NCBI GenBank assembly: GCA_028386065.3
Contig: JAKUCV010007447.1
Span: 1 to 64,000 of the forward strand
Source: Turnera subulata
Taxonomy: Eukaryota > Streptophyta > Magnoliopsida > Malpighiales > Passifloraceae
Direction of reading: 5' to 3'
Length of the DNA stretch: 64,000 nucleotides
Below the pieces are notes generated by a model, which ran no database searches, was not told where the DNA came from, and saw only the letters and a program-made list of their open reading frames with translations. Made by a program: the position numbers and the translations under genes. How positions within the stretch are numbered: position 1 is the first letter of the stretch; each line of letters begins with the position of its first letter. Below are positions 20,056-29,248 of the stretch, in pieces.

Positions 20056-20648
20056 GATATAGCTTCAACAGGATTTACATACTTCTTCAGGGAACTCTCA
20101 TCCGGTAACAGGAATACCCTAGGCGAGTAAGAATTTTTCTTGTGTCAAAGGAATTGAGTAACAGAATCCTAGGCATAATTCTCTTCTCCAAGCTCGATGG
20201 GAAAGCAATCGAGTATCTGGCAATGACAGAGAGGCCCCAACCCAGTTTGTAAACAAAAAATCCATCACATCAGAGATTTTTCCTCTGAACAGGTCATACA
20301 CCAGGGATATCTCTTAAACATTCCAACAACCTCTTCCTCAGTCCAACCGCACCTCTTATATGCATCAAACTTCTTTTTCCAACAGGATTTGCTAAGTGCA
20401 TCAAGGGCTTTCAATCCCACAACAAACTTTACATTCAAAGGACTAAAACCCGTCTTTTTGAGTTCCTCCACATTCTTTTCTAACTTGTCCAAAGATGCCA
20501 TTGAGGTTGATACATCAGCAATATTCGATTCCGACAATCCGTTAGCTCGTAAAAAATTGATGATAAGTGCCATATGGGAGTCAAGATTCTTATTGAACAA
20601 ATAGCTGTCATCAAGGGCTGAACCAGGCAGCCAGCCCAAAAATTCAGG
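20056..20648 (-). pseudogene. Divergent mTERF pseudogene 5 (runs into assembly gap)
   Basis: Sister of the divergent copy at 29249-30379, sharing 'VEELKK.GFSPLNVKFVVGLKALDA', 'WTEEEV.GMFKRYPWCMTCSEEK' and 'FLLSK'-type C-terminal text. The frame breaks after 'CSEEK' near 20270 by a short indel and again near 20150-20200. The upstream (N-terminal) part is lost at the N gap beginning at 20649, and 'MREMFNYC..' text beyond the gap does not belong to the family. The state of the N-terminal half in the genome is unknown. Confidence 0.75.
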
Positions 20649-20711
20649 NNNNNNNNNNNNNNNNNNNNNNNNNNNNNNNNNNNNNNCCCCCCCCCCCCCC
20701 CCCCCCCCCCC
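20649..20711. other. Assembly gap (38 N) plus 25-C homopolymer
   Basis: N from 20649 to 20686 followed directly by an unbroken C run to 20711. A homopolymer against a gap is usually an assembly artefact. Proteins translated through it have no meaning. Confidence 0.95.
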
Positions 20712-20829
20712 ACCATCAAGTGCAAGCTGCCAATGCACACAGTAATTAAACATTTCCCTCATGCCAATGATGTTTAATTCAAAATATTAGTGATGATGCG
20801 CTTCACACAAGTATGGTGGGTCGACTAGT

Positions 20830-21315
20830 CAACATCTGAGATGGGGGTTTTATTTTAATTTATTTTACGGAGGATATTTTTTTGGACTTGAACTACGGAT
20901 AAAATATGAAGTTTCTATTTAAGAATAAGATAGTGCTTGATTAATCAATGAACAAATTATGGGCTTAGTACAGCCCGTTGAGATCTGAGATAGGGATCTT
21001 ATTTTATTTTATGGTGTAGCTTCGAGGACTTGCATTTCAACCACGTGTTGTACGAATAAAATATGAAGTTTTTATGTAAGGTACTTGTGCACAGATTAAT
21101 CTATGAACAATTATGGGCTACATTTGACCCAAAAAAAAATTATGGGGCTACGTACGGCGCGTCGCGATCTGAAATAGGGATCTTTTTTTAGGAACTTTTT
21201 TTTATTTTATTGTGTAATTTCTTGGACTCGCATTTCAAGTTGCAGGGTCAATGCCACATTATTAGTTTCATAAAATATGAGTCTGTCTTTATGGTGGTTG
21301 GTTCAATCTATGAAC
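20830..21315. repeat. Three imperfect ~170-bp tandem repeats upstream of Bet v 1 gene
   Basis: The pattern 'GATCTGAGATAGGGATCTTATTTTATTTTA ... GGACTTGCATTTCAA ... AAAATATGAAGTTT ... CTATGAACAATTATGGGCTA' (in short segments) repeats with spacing of about 160-190 bp across 20840-21000, 20980-21140 and 21160-21315. Non-coding. It ends about 40 bp before the TATA box of the PR-10 gene. Confidence 0.65.
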
Positions 21316-21353
21316 AATTAGCATGCCAAAACAGAAGCTCAGAGCAGCCTAGC

Positions 21354-21360
21354 TATAAAT
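21354..21360 (+). promoter_or_regulatory. TATA box of Bet v 1/PR-10 gene
   Basis: TATAAAT at 123-129 bp upstream of the ATG. It lies in a segment also present upstream of the truncated copy, where the same position reads GATAATAT. Confidence 0.55.
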
Positions 21361-21482
21361 ACCACAGGCCAGTTCTCATATTTCCAAGCCTCAAAAACCA
21401 GCCTACCAATCAACAAATTCACCCCCCATTTTCCTTTGTGGTTTCATTTCATCATTCAAAAAACCAGGCCAACTAGGCTATA

Positions 21483-22119
21483 ATGGCTACTCACACATTC
21501 GAAACAGAATTCAATTCTCCAGCTTCTCCTGCCAAGCTTTTCGATATATTTGTCCTTAAAGCCGATGTTTATTTCCTAAAAGCTTACAAAGACACATTTA
21601 AGAGTTTTGAGGTGATTGGAGATGGAGGACCAGGATCCATCTTGAAGAAAGTTAACCACAGCGGTACGTACGCTAACTAGTGTGTACGCTTCATCAAAAA
21701 AAAAAAAAAAAAAAACTAGTGTGTATGCATAATATGTTTATCAATCGGCTAGTTACTTTCTTGCATTTTACCGATTGGAAGTGTAATTTATGACAATATT
21801 GTTATTGTTATCTTTATGTATGTCTGCAGGCAAAGTTGTGAGGAAAACTCTTGATTCAGTTGATGCAGAGAGATTTAATCACAGCTACACCCTTATTGAG
21901 CATGACCTTCTTCTTGGTGACAAATTTGAGAAAATCTCTTACGATATGACCTTTGTGCCTTCTCCTGATGGTGGGTCTGTAGTCAAGAGAATTGTCAATA
22001 TGTACAAAAAGGATGGTGTTGAACTCACTGAAGAAGACATAGAGACTACCGAAGATATGAACTTCAAAATATTTAAGATTGCAGAAGCCTACGCCTTGGC
22101 AAATCCTGATGCTTTTTGA
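21483..22119 (+). CDS. Bet v 1 / PR-10 family protein (156 aa, two exons)
   Basis: Exon 1 is 21483-21663 and exon 2 is 21830-22119, with a GT-AG intron in phase 1 after codon 60, the usual intron position of the family. The protein is 156 aa, normal for PR-10. PR-10 proteins are small cytosolic proteins with a large hydrophobic cavity that bind flavonoids, cytokinins or other ligands, and many are induced by pathogens or are plant allergens. Visible hallmarks are the N-terminal beta strand 'HTFETEFNSPASPAKLF', the glycine-rich loop G-D-G-G-P-G-S (46-52), 'KFEKISYDMTFVPSPDGGSVVKRI' and the C-terminal helix ending 'AYALANPDAF'. It is shorter than usual just after the loop, where the SFPEGFPFKYVK region is reduced to 'KKVNHSGKVV'. 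A dead duplicate is at 14113. The ligand is unknown. Confidence 0.92.
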
Positions 22120-22589
22120 AACTTCATTCACAAGAATGTGATCTGTCTGTTTTCCCATCTTTCGTTAGTGAGTGTGGTTCTGTCTGCTTTCACATCTTTC
22201 GTTAGTGAGTGTGGCTTTTGTGTCTGTGTGGTTAAGTTAATAATTACATGTCAGCTAAGGCTACGATGTAAACATTGCCTCCATCGCATATTGTTGCAAT
22301 TTCCAGAACTTAGTGATTGCCACGACTAGGTTTAAAAGAACAATAAGTCGTTTCCTGAAAAGGGTCTTGAACGCCAATTTTACCTTCTTAAAAAAAAGGT
22401 ACCAGACGGTCTTGTACAATTTTTCACCGGATATATAACTTGATATATTCATTTGTGCAGATATATATTCCACTTGCCACTTTAGTTTCTTTGCTGTACC
22501 ATGTGTATCCCGGGCAATAAATGGAAGGCAAAACAAAGAATTTACTTCCAATCACCCTGAGACCAGAGTTCATCAATTTGAACTCTGTC

Positions 22590-22836
22590 AATCACAGAGT
22601 AGTCCTTTGGATGGACAGTGTCCTCTGTACAGCGGCATATTCAGCTAAGTCAACAGCCTAACAATGATTGCAGCCACATCGGGGGAAATTGTTAATCTAG
22701 CTGTTCTATCTTAGTGATTATGATCGCGCTCTTGAAGCATTTGATGTGCTAACCGCTGAACCAGTTTAACTTCAAACACTCAAATGTCAGCAATCAGTTC
22801 ATCAAGAAAATTTGGCTTAGAATTGGAGGGGTGCGC
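22590..22836 (-). pseudogene. Duplicated U2 3' flank with a 3'-end U2 remnant
   Basis: The segment 22600-22836 is a diverged copy of 22885-23132 ('GGCATATTCAGC', 'CAGCAATC.GTTCATC', 'AGAATTGGAGGGGTGCGC'). Only the last ~10 nt of U2 (GGGGTGCGC region, 22827-22836) is retained, then similarity stops. It cannot make U2. The 22120-22590 stretch between this and the Bet v 1 stop is 3' UTR and spacer. Confidence 0.6.
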
Positions 22837-23121
22837 ATAGTAGTCCAAAATCTCTGTTCAGCACATAGTAGTCCTTCGTATGACTGAAGTTCTCTAAGTA
22901 ACTTATAACATGAGGCATTTACACACACCTGATCAAGCAGGAAAACATGAGGAATACATATATAGTGGCATATTCAGCATAAGTCGAAAGGCTAACAAAC
23001 TTGCAGCAGCATTTGCGCCATACCAGAAACTGGTAGCCACCCACAAAAAAACCCTGAATCTAACATCAGACACTTTCATATACCAGCAATCGGTTCATCG
23101 GGAAACTTTGGCTAGAATTGG

Positions 23122-23317
23122 AGGGGTGCGCCAGGCCAATGCAGTAGTGCAAAGCAAAGGCGACGCTCGAGAGCCCCAGCAGCAAGCTGCTGTGTTGGGC
23201 CCTCCCCTTGAAAAAAATTAATTTAATATCGAGTGGGCCAATGGCCCACGTATCAGATATTAAACTGATAAGAACAGATACTACACTTGATCTTAGCCAA
23301 AAGGCCGAGAAAGGTAT
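23122..23317 (-). ncRNA. U2: U2 spliceosomal snRNA
   Basis: On the minus strand the gene starts at 23317 with ATACCTTTCTCGGCCTTTTG and continues with the branch-site-pairing region (GTGTAGTATCTGTTCTT), the Sm-site region AATTAATTTTTTT and the 3' stem-loop (AGCTTGCTGCTGGGGCTCTC) to about 23122, giving the usual plant length of about 196 nt. U2 pairs with the intron branch point in the spliceosome. Both promoter elements are present at correct spacing, so this looks like a working gene. Plus-strand open frames across it are meaningless. Confidence 0.95.
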
Positions 23318-23342
23318 GAAGAATTCAGTAGCATGAGCTGCG

Positions 23343-23350
23343 TTTTATAT
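23343..23350 (-). promoter_or_regulatory. TATA box of U2 gene
   Basis: ATATAAAA on the minus strand, 26-33 nt upstream of the U2 5' end. Confidence 0.85.
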
Positions 23351-23381
23351 GGTCCATAGCCATCGACTCTCCCCTTTGTGC

Positions 23382-23393
23382 CCGGTGTGGGAA
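23382..23393 (-). promoter_or_regulatory. Upstream sequence element (USE) of U2 gene
   Basis: The minus strand reads TTCCCACACCGG, one change from the plant snRNA USE consensus RTCCCACATCG. It sits about 33-35 bp upstream of the TATA box, the spacing that directs RNA polymerase II in plant snRNA genes. Confidence 0.8.
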
Positions 23394-23399
23394 CAGCTC

Positions 23400-24010
23400 T
23401 TTCCTTCCACTCATGGTCATGAGTTACACTTGTGTCTAGCAATTGGTGCCTTGGCTCCCTGCAATGTCTAAATCGTTACGTCGTCCATGCCACGAGTTTG
23501 GTGATTTAATTTCTTTTTAATTAGCTTCAGAGTAAGCTACACCTGGAGAAAATCTTTGTATGCTACAGCACCAGACTGGTAACTGGGGTTATATTTACAG
23601 GTCCGGTCATGCCAATTTGCAAATCAAATTCTTTTAAACAACTACTACAAAAGCAAGCTATACTTGAAGCCCATTGGATTGCACTATAGACATAGTTAAA
23701 GAAAAACAAGCCTCAAGAACATGGAGGATACATTTTACACCGAAGCTCCATAGTATTGAGACATTATACACAAAAAAAAAAAAAGAGAAAGAAAAACAAC
23801 CCATATGACTCATTACAAAGACATATATTATATAGTCTGTACTTCCCTTACCTATTCAGTAACCATAACACGTGACTTGTCCTACCATGTTCTACAATCA
23901 CGAAACCACCGTAGACATGAGCTGCAATGTCGCTATCGATGACAGGCGGCTCTTTCCTGCTGACTGCTGCCCCATAGTATTGAGTCACCTGGTCGCTAGA
24001 AGTAACAGAC
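23400..24010. other. Spacer, no gene seen
   Basis: No coding or RNA feature recognised between the U2 promoter and the 24010-24240 duplicated segment. Confidence 0.4.
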
Positions 24011-24240
24011 ATTCCAATCAATTACTATTGTTGAGTGTTGAGGATTACAGCTAAACATAACATATCAAATATAATGACACCAAAAGCAATGTCATTAACA
24101 TTTTGTAAAGTAAACATTCCTTTTGTACACGTGATTTGTATTAATTACAAATATGTTAGTATAACATACACATATAAAAAAAACGTCTTAGAAATCCCAA
24201 ATTTCTTCCAATGGTAGTGTTAGGCCATGGGTAATATTAG
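24010..24240. repeat. Duplicated non-coding segment (pairs with 31145-31385)
   Basis: Shared blocks include ATCAATTACTATTGTTGA, AAAAGCAATGTCATTAACAT, AAAAACGTCTT and TTCTAATGGTAGTGTTAG-like text in the same order and orientation. Diverged, non-coding. Confidence 0.7.
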
Positions 24241-24301
24241 CATTAAAGCACATGCGCTGGAGTATGCGAGCCTGATCAATGGACTTACAGTTCCGTTATG
24301 A

Positions 24302-25340
24302 GTGTCTGCGCTGAATTGTCACTTGTCATTGTATGGATGCACGATACATGCTATTATTGTCAAGAGTGGTTGGAGCTCTGCAGCAGAAGCAAAGAATTCG
24401 ATAATGAGCTTTTGTGCTAAGCTGGGTTCCTTGGATGATGCCCAGAATGAATCTCCTGGAAAGTTAACAATAGTGCTTTGGAATGCCATGATCGATGCCT
24501 CTATGAAAGCACTAAGCAGGAGACACTGGTAAAGCATTGACCGCGTTTCAGCCAGTGCCCGAAAAGAATGCTGTTCCGCGAACATCAATGATTACTGGGT
24601 ATGCAAGAAACGGGCACGTAGAAGAAGCTTTCAGTTTTTTTTGTTGGGATGAAGAGAAATTGTTTGCGTCCAGATCACTTTACATTTGGAGCCCTTCTGC
24701 ATGCATGCTCGAGTTTGGCAGCTCTAGGTCATGGTAGAGTCCATGGGACTGGGAGCCTGATTCACTATGGCTTCCATGCGTAAGTGTATATTGGCAACTG
24801 CTTAATCGACATGTATGCTAAGTATGGGGATTTAGATCCCTCGGCTCGTGCTTTTGATGATATTTATGAAAAAGATTTCGTCTCCTTGAATGCTATGCTT
24901 TTTGCGTTTGGTCTGCGTGGGAAGGCAAGCCAAGCAATTAAGCTCGCTATAAAAAAGATATGGCGGCAAATGGGACAAAGCCAGATAAAGTGACTTGTAC
25001 TGGCTTGTTAATGACTTGCAGCCACTCGGGGCTAATAGACAAAGGTTGTCATTTTTTCAAATCAATGAGATCTGATCAAGGCCTTAGTTTTGATATGGAT
25101 CATGTTGCATGCATGGTGGATGTGCTTGGCCGAGGTCGTCACTTTGCAGAAGCTAAATAGGTGGCTAAATCATGCTCAAGCACGCTTGAGGCTTTGCTTG
25201 GAGCTTGCAGTGCGCAGGGTGAGGTAGGAATGGGGACCAGTGTAAGGGAGGCTTTGATGGTATTAGAGCCTCATAAAGAGATGAGTTATGTGCTACAATC
25301 AAATTTGTACAGTGCGAATAGGAGATGGTTAGAAAGAAAA
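24302..25340 (+). pseudogene. PPR protein pseudogene (PLS-type, C-terminal part)
   Basis: Consecutive pieces in different frames spell the repeats of an RNA-binding pentatricopeptide protein: 24302-24532 ('HAIIVKSGW..', 'NSIMSFCAKLGSLDDA', 'LWNAMIDA'), 24537-24650 ('EKNAVPRTSMITGYARNGHVEEAFSFF'), 24784-24960 ('YIGNCLIDMYAKYGDLDPSARAFDDI.EKDFVSLNAMLFAFGLRGKASQAIKL'), 24960-25160 ('TKPDKVTCTGLLMTCSHSGLIDKG..', 'HVACMVDVLGRG'), and 25161-25330 ('ALLGACSAQGEVGMG', 'Y..LSNLYSA'), the start of an E-type C-terminal domain. At least four frame changes or stops make it dead. Such proteins normally edit or process organelle RNA. The text most recalls the Arabidopsis At2g36980-type protein (from memory, unverified). 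It ends exactly where mTERF 3'-flank DNA starts (~25345). Confidence 0.8.
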
Positions 25341-25344
25341 TGGT

Positions 25345-25620
25345 TGGCACGAAACCAAACAAGGGATTTGAATTTTACAACACATACTTTTCCAAAGACA
25401 CAGCTAGTTTAAGCAGCAAGCTCCACACTCATAGCATCTGACATGGGATTCACGGAAGCAGTAGGGACAAATTCAAATGTAAGATAAGAGGGCGAAAGTA
25501 GTACGTCTGTGTGAGAGTGGGAGACATGGAACAACAGAATAGTTTCTCAAAGCACAATTTTTATAGCATTTTCGGATGTGTGATTTGCAGAATATTTCCA
25601 TCTATCAGGCGCCAAGCCAT
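25345..25620. repeat. Duplicated mTERF 3' flank (copy 3)
   Basis: Matches 16072-16310 ('GGGA.TTGAATTTTA.CAACACATACTTT', 'AGCAAGCTCCACACTCATAG', 'GGGATTCACGGAAGCAGTA') and, in part, 11557-11690. The start marks one breakpoint of the segmental duplication. Confidence 0.8.
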
Positions 25621-25938
25621 TATAACAGCTTAAGTGCAATGCATTCTATAGCATCATTACATGACATGGACAAGAGAACCAAGCTAACCTCAAGAAATGA
25701 TAAAAGAAAGATAAGAGCTAACCTCAAAATGAAAAGGAAAAGTTGAGTTGTAAGAACATACGCTATAAGGAAATTCTACCTTTACTCAGATTTCAGTTAG
25801 AACTGCACATTCTCATCATCACAAATCTGTCATATATCTTCATTGTCACAAATCTGTGATATATCTTCACAGCAACTCCATCACGATGAATTAAAAATCT
25901 AACAACTGCAGCACTCACTTCCTCCCTCCAACAGTGAT

Positions 25939-27093
25939 TCATCCCTCCTTCCAATATAGCTTCAACAAATCATCCGCACACTCAAAACAGTTCACATACT
26001 TATCCAGGAAAACCTCCTCTGTAAGTTTGAACACTAAAGGCGTGTAGGATTTCTTCTCAATCAAACCTCTCGACAAGAGGAATTGAATGACAGAATCTCT
26101 GGGGATGATTCTCTTCTCCAAGCTCAGTCCAAAAAGAACCGGGTATTTTGAAATAACAGAAAGCCCCCAACCCAATTTGTTAACAAAAAAATCCATCACA
26201 GCCGAGATTTTTTCCTCAGAACAGCCCAAACACCGAGGACATTTCTTGAACATCACAAAGATCTCTTCATCAGTCAAACCCCAGCTCTTATACACATCAA
26301 TCTTCTCTCTCCATTTCGATTCGCTGAGCGCTGTTTTGACTATCATCGCCCTGACAAAATTCTTCTTTGAAGGATTAAAGCCCATTTCTTTCAATCCCTC
26401 CACAGCCTGTTTTACCCTACCAGAATATCCCAATACCTCAGGAAACCAAAGCAGTAGATAAGCAATGTTTGCTTCCGGGACCCCATTGTCACGCAAAAAA
26501 TTGATGCTAACTGGTATATCAGAGTCAGTAACATGACTGAAAGGTCTGTTCCTACCTTTCTTAAGAAAGGCTATGACTTTTTCATCGGAATGAACCACAT
26601 CCTTAATGAAGTTATAAACAGGGATAACGTGGTTTTCCAAGCTTCTGGGAAGAATATTAGGATTACTAGCCACTACAGCGACAGCATCCCGTGATGAAGC
26701 ACCGTTAGAGATAAGAAACTCTAACTTGGAAATGATTCTTTCCAAATTATACCCAAGAATCCTAGGATCTCTTTTCACCAGTTTGGAGATATCAGCTTGC
26801 GAGAAACCATATGTCTTCAAACAGTTAATGACAGAGTCAGGTTGCTCAGGACTCTTAAACTGGACATATTTAGAAGCTGATAAAGCATGTTCTGAAGCGA
26901 ACCCAAACGTGTTCTTGAGATAAGAGACTGTAAATGAGTCCTCTTTCACACTTAACGAGATGTTTTCGCTAGAATGGCAATGAAGAAAATGCAGCTTATG
27001 GGTTTGTGAAATCCTTGGGTTTTGAAAACTCCAAGGATTATAACTCTTCGCCGGAAAATGAAACATGAGAGTTAGATTAGTTGGAGTAGCCAT
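25939..27093 (-). CDS. mTERF-family protein, intact (384 aa)
   Basis: An uninterrupted single-exon frame, the second undamaged mTERF here. Organisation is as in the 16315-17538 gene: a ~55-residue N-terminus rich in Ser, Asn, Pro and His (probable transit peptide), then helical repeats 'YLKNTFGFASEHALSASKYV', 'KTYGFSQADISKLVKRDPRILG', 'ASSRDAVAVVASNPNIL', 'YLLLWFPEVLGYSGRVKQAVEGLKEMGFN', 'SWGLTDEEIFVMFKKCPRCLG', 'KYPVLFGLSLEKRIIPRDSVIQFLL' and C-terminal 'DKYVNCFECADDLLKLYWKEG'. It is 23 residues shorter than the sister gene, mainly at the N-terminus. No premature stop or frameshift. It probably acts in mitochondrial or plastid gene expression; the target is unknown. Compared with the 16.3 kb copy it differs throughout, so the two are not recent twins. 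Confidence 0.93.
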   Translation of the reverse strand: MATPTNLTLMFHFPAKSYNPWSFQNPRISQTHKLHFLHCHSSENISLSVKEDSFTVSYLKNTFGFASEHALSASKYVQFKSPEQPDSVINCLKTYGFSQADISKLVKRDPRILGYNLERIISKLEFLISNGASSRDAVAVVASNPNILPRSLENHVIPVYNFIKDVVHSDEKVIAFLKKGRNRPFSHVTDSDIPVSINFLRDNGVPEANIAYLLLWFPEVLGYSGRVKQAVEGLKEMGFNPSKKNFVRAMIVKTALSESKWREKIDVYKSWGLTDEEIFVMFKKCPRCLGCSEEKISAVMDFFVNKLGWGLSVISKYPVLFGLSLEKRIIPRDSVIQFLLSRGLIEKKSYTPLVFKLTEEVFLDKYVNCFECADDLLKLYWKEG

Positions 27094-27599
27094 AGCAGTA
27101 ACTGACCTGTCGCCTCCAGTGTTCTTGAAATTGCACTGGAAAAAACAGCTCTGGATCCTATAGCTTGTAATATCAAATAGTAAGTGAGAATAGCATAGCC
27201 AAAGTATTAATCCTCAAATCAAGATTCTGAAACGAATCGAATTGTGTGCAAGTTACTCAACTGTCTTTGATACCACAAAAGGCAAGAAGAAGTGGTTGCA
27301 GTTAAGGTTTGCATTTTCAATCCTGTAGTTTCTCCCTACCCCTTGTAAAGAATCTATATGTCACTTCACAGCGTTTCGGCTTTTACGAGGTGCTCAATAT
27401 TTGACTCCAGAACTCCATTATCGTGCAAAATACTGATACTACATGCCACAAACGTTTTAGATATGAGAAAGAGAAATGAATCAGAGCACCATATATTATA
27501 CAAATAGGCAGCCAGTATAAGCAACAAGATCCACAATCATGCAAAATTGACAAACCATACCGTTGTAGCATCTTCACATGACATTAAAAGAAGCACTAG

Positions 27600-27750
27600 G
27601 AACCAATTAAAATGGAGGACAAGAGGGAGGAAAAATAGTGCATCAGTGTGAGAGTGAGAGACAAGGAACAAATGATTAGGTTCTCAAAGCACAGATCTTT
27701 ATACTATTTGGGGGAGTGTAAGTTGCCAATATTTGCATCTATCAGGCTTC
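27600..27750. repeat. Duplicated mTERF 3' flank (copy 4)
   Basis: Diverged match to 25480-25630 ('GTG.GTCAGTGTGAGAGTGAGAGACA', 'GGTTCTCAAAGCACA'). It is followed within about 120 bp by the N-terminal mTERF fragment, so that copy has lost most of its coding body. Confidence 0.6.
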
Positions 27751-27869
27751 CAGTCATTCTAACAACAAAAGGCAATGAATTTTACACAAGCATCAAACAA
27801 CACCATTACAGACACACATGATGGAACTAAGCGAACCTCTAAAAGAAGGGGGAAAAAAAAAGCCAAGTG

Positions 27870-28118
27870 TCATGAAACTGATAGAGCTGATTCTGAAGTG
27901 AAGTCAGTGAACCCAAATGCGTTCGTGAGATAAGAGACTGCAAACGGATTTTCTACAGCACTGGTTGAGATGCACTCGTTAGAATGGCAATAGATTTTAA
28001 GATAACGCAGTTTGTGGGTTTGTGAAATTTGTGAGTTTTTATAACTTCCATGGGGAATATAACTACTCTTCAACTGAAATTGTAACATCTGAAACATGAG
28101 AGTAGAATGAAGATTCAT
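27870..28118 (-). pseudogene. mTERF pseudogene 6 (N-terminal 80 codons only)
   Basis: From the family start ATG at 28118 ('MNLHSTLMFQM') through 'SQISQTHKL', 'CHSNECIS' and 'PFAVSYLTNAFGF' to 'SESALS', then a stop where 3'-flank-type DNA begins. Everything after the first repeat is deleted. The frame can be extended upstream to 28187, but the sister genes start at the internal Met. Confidence 0.8.
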
Positions 28119-28429
28119 TGTAGCTGACCTGTTGCTGTCTTTAAAGAAGAAGTCGGTACACCGGTACAGCAATTTCTTAGGTTCCACCCAGTAAAGAACT
28201 GTCTTTTATCCTTACGTTTTTTCCTCGGAGAAAGAGGGGCGCTAAGACGAACAAGATAAGGAAACTGGAAACCAAGTGAACAATTTGGGCTTCGGCCTTT
28301 GGGCCATCTTGCTTTTGAATATTAAACTTGGCGTTCCTATAATTGTTTTTGTGCAGTTCATTCAGCATATATTAATATTAAACAATCACCTCAACTGTTA
28401 ACTTCATTATTTTTCTTTCTTTTGAACAG

Positions 28430-28890
28430 AGGTAACTTGTTTTTTTCTTAATAGGTTAAACGCTGGGTTCTACAAAGATATATTAATATCCACAAGGTTA
28501 GACTTTAGATTTAGAGTCAATAGGGATTTGGCTGCGTGACTTGGGTTTTTTACTTTCTTTAGACAAAATACTTGTTGATGTTCTTATTCATTGATGCGGT
28601 ATATCAGAATACCAGATCCACTTGCATTGTTAGCATTTGCGAGTTCTTTGTCCTAATTTCTACCAGACGGGACTCTTTGTTCTTCTTTTTTGATCTATGA
28701 ATGAGACTCATCCAGCAGTTAGTTTTTCTCAGAAATTTTCACCTAATGACACTTTGGTTGTATCTCCTTTTAGGTAAGATAGGTAAAAGTGTTAACTCAG
28801 ATGGTGCAAACTCATGAAGCTTATTTCCTTCAAATCATCTGTGTAACACTTCAGTAAAAGCCTAAATTCAGACTCATTTGTGTGTCCGAT
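28430..28890. repeat. Duplicated mTERF upstream flank (copy 3)
   Basis: Matches 13410-13935 and 18870-19345. The match continues to 29090 against 19345-20000, apart from a ~475 bp insertion in the latter copy. Confidence 0.8.
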
Positions 28891-29248
28891 ACATGAAACA
28901 TTTGGTTGGGTTGGCAAAGTACAACTTATATGAAATGGAAAGTGCGAATCAAATGATAAGAAACAAGCATTAAGTTAAAAAGTAAGGAAAAAAAAAGGTA
29001 CTTTTCCACCCAGAATCTAGAGGAAACCATTTCCAAAAGTACCACTTCAAAGTTACTTGAGTTCCAGTTAGAACTACAGAATCTCATTTCACAGATTGAC
29101 CTGTCACCTTGGTAAAGTTTACATGATATAGCTTCAACAGGATCTTTCTCATCATGACAATTTGCATACTCCTAATTTTCTCAAACATCTCAAGACTGCT
29201 AAATCCCATTTCTTCCCTCCTGCCAGCATCCTTGTTCATTTGTCATAT

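Noticed and set aside
20687..20762. Poly-Gly protein segment next to the mTERF fragment
   Set aside because: Translation of the 25-C run beside an N gap; an artefact.
22910..23221. 103-codon plus-strand frame over the U2 gene
   Set aside because: It runs antisense through U2 and its flank; no protein features.
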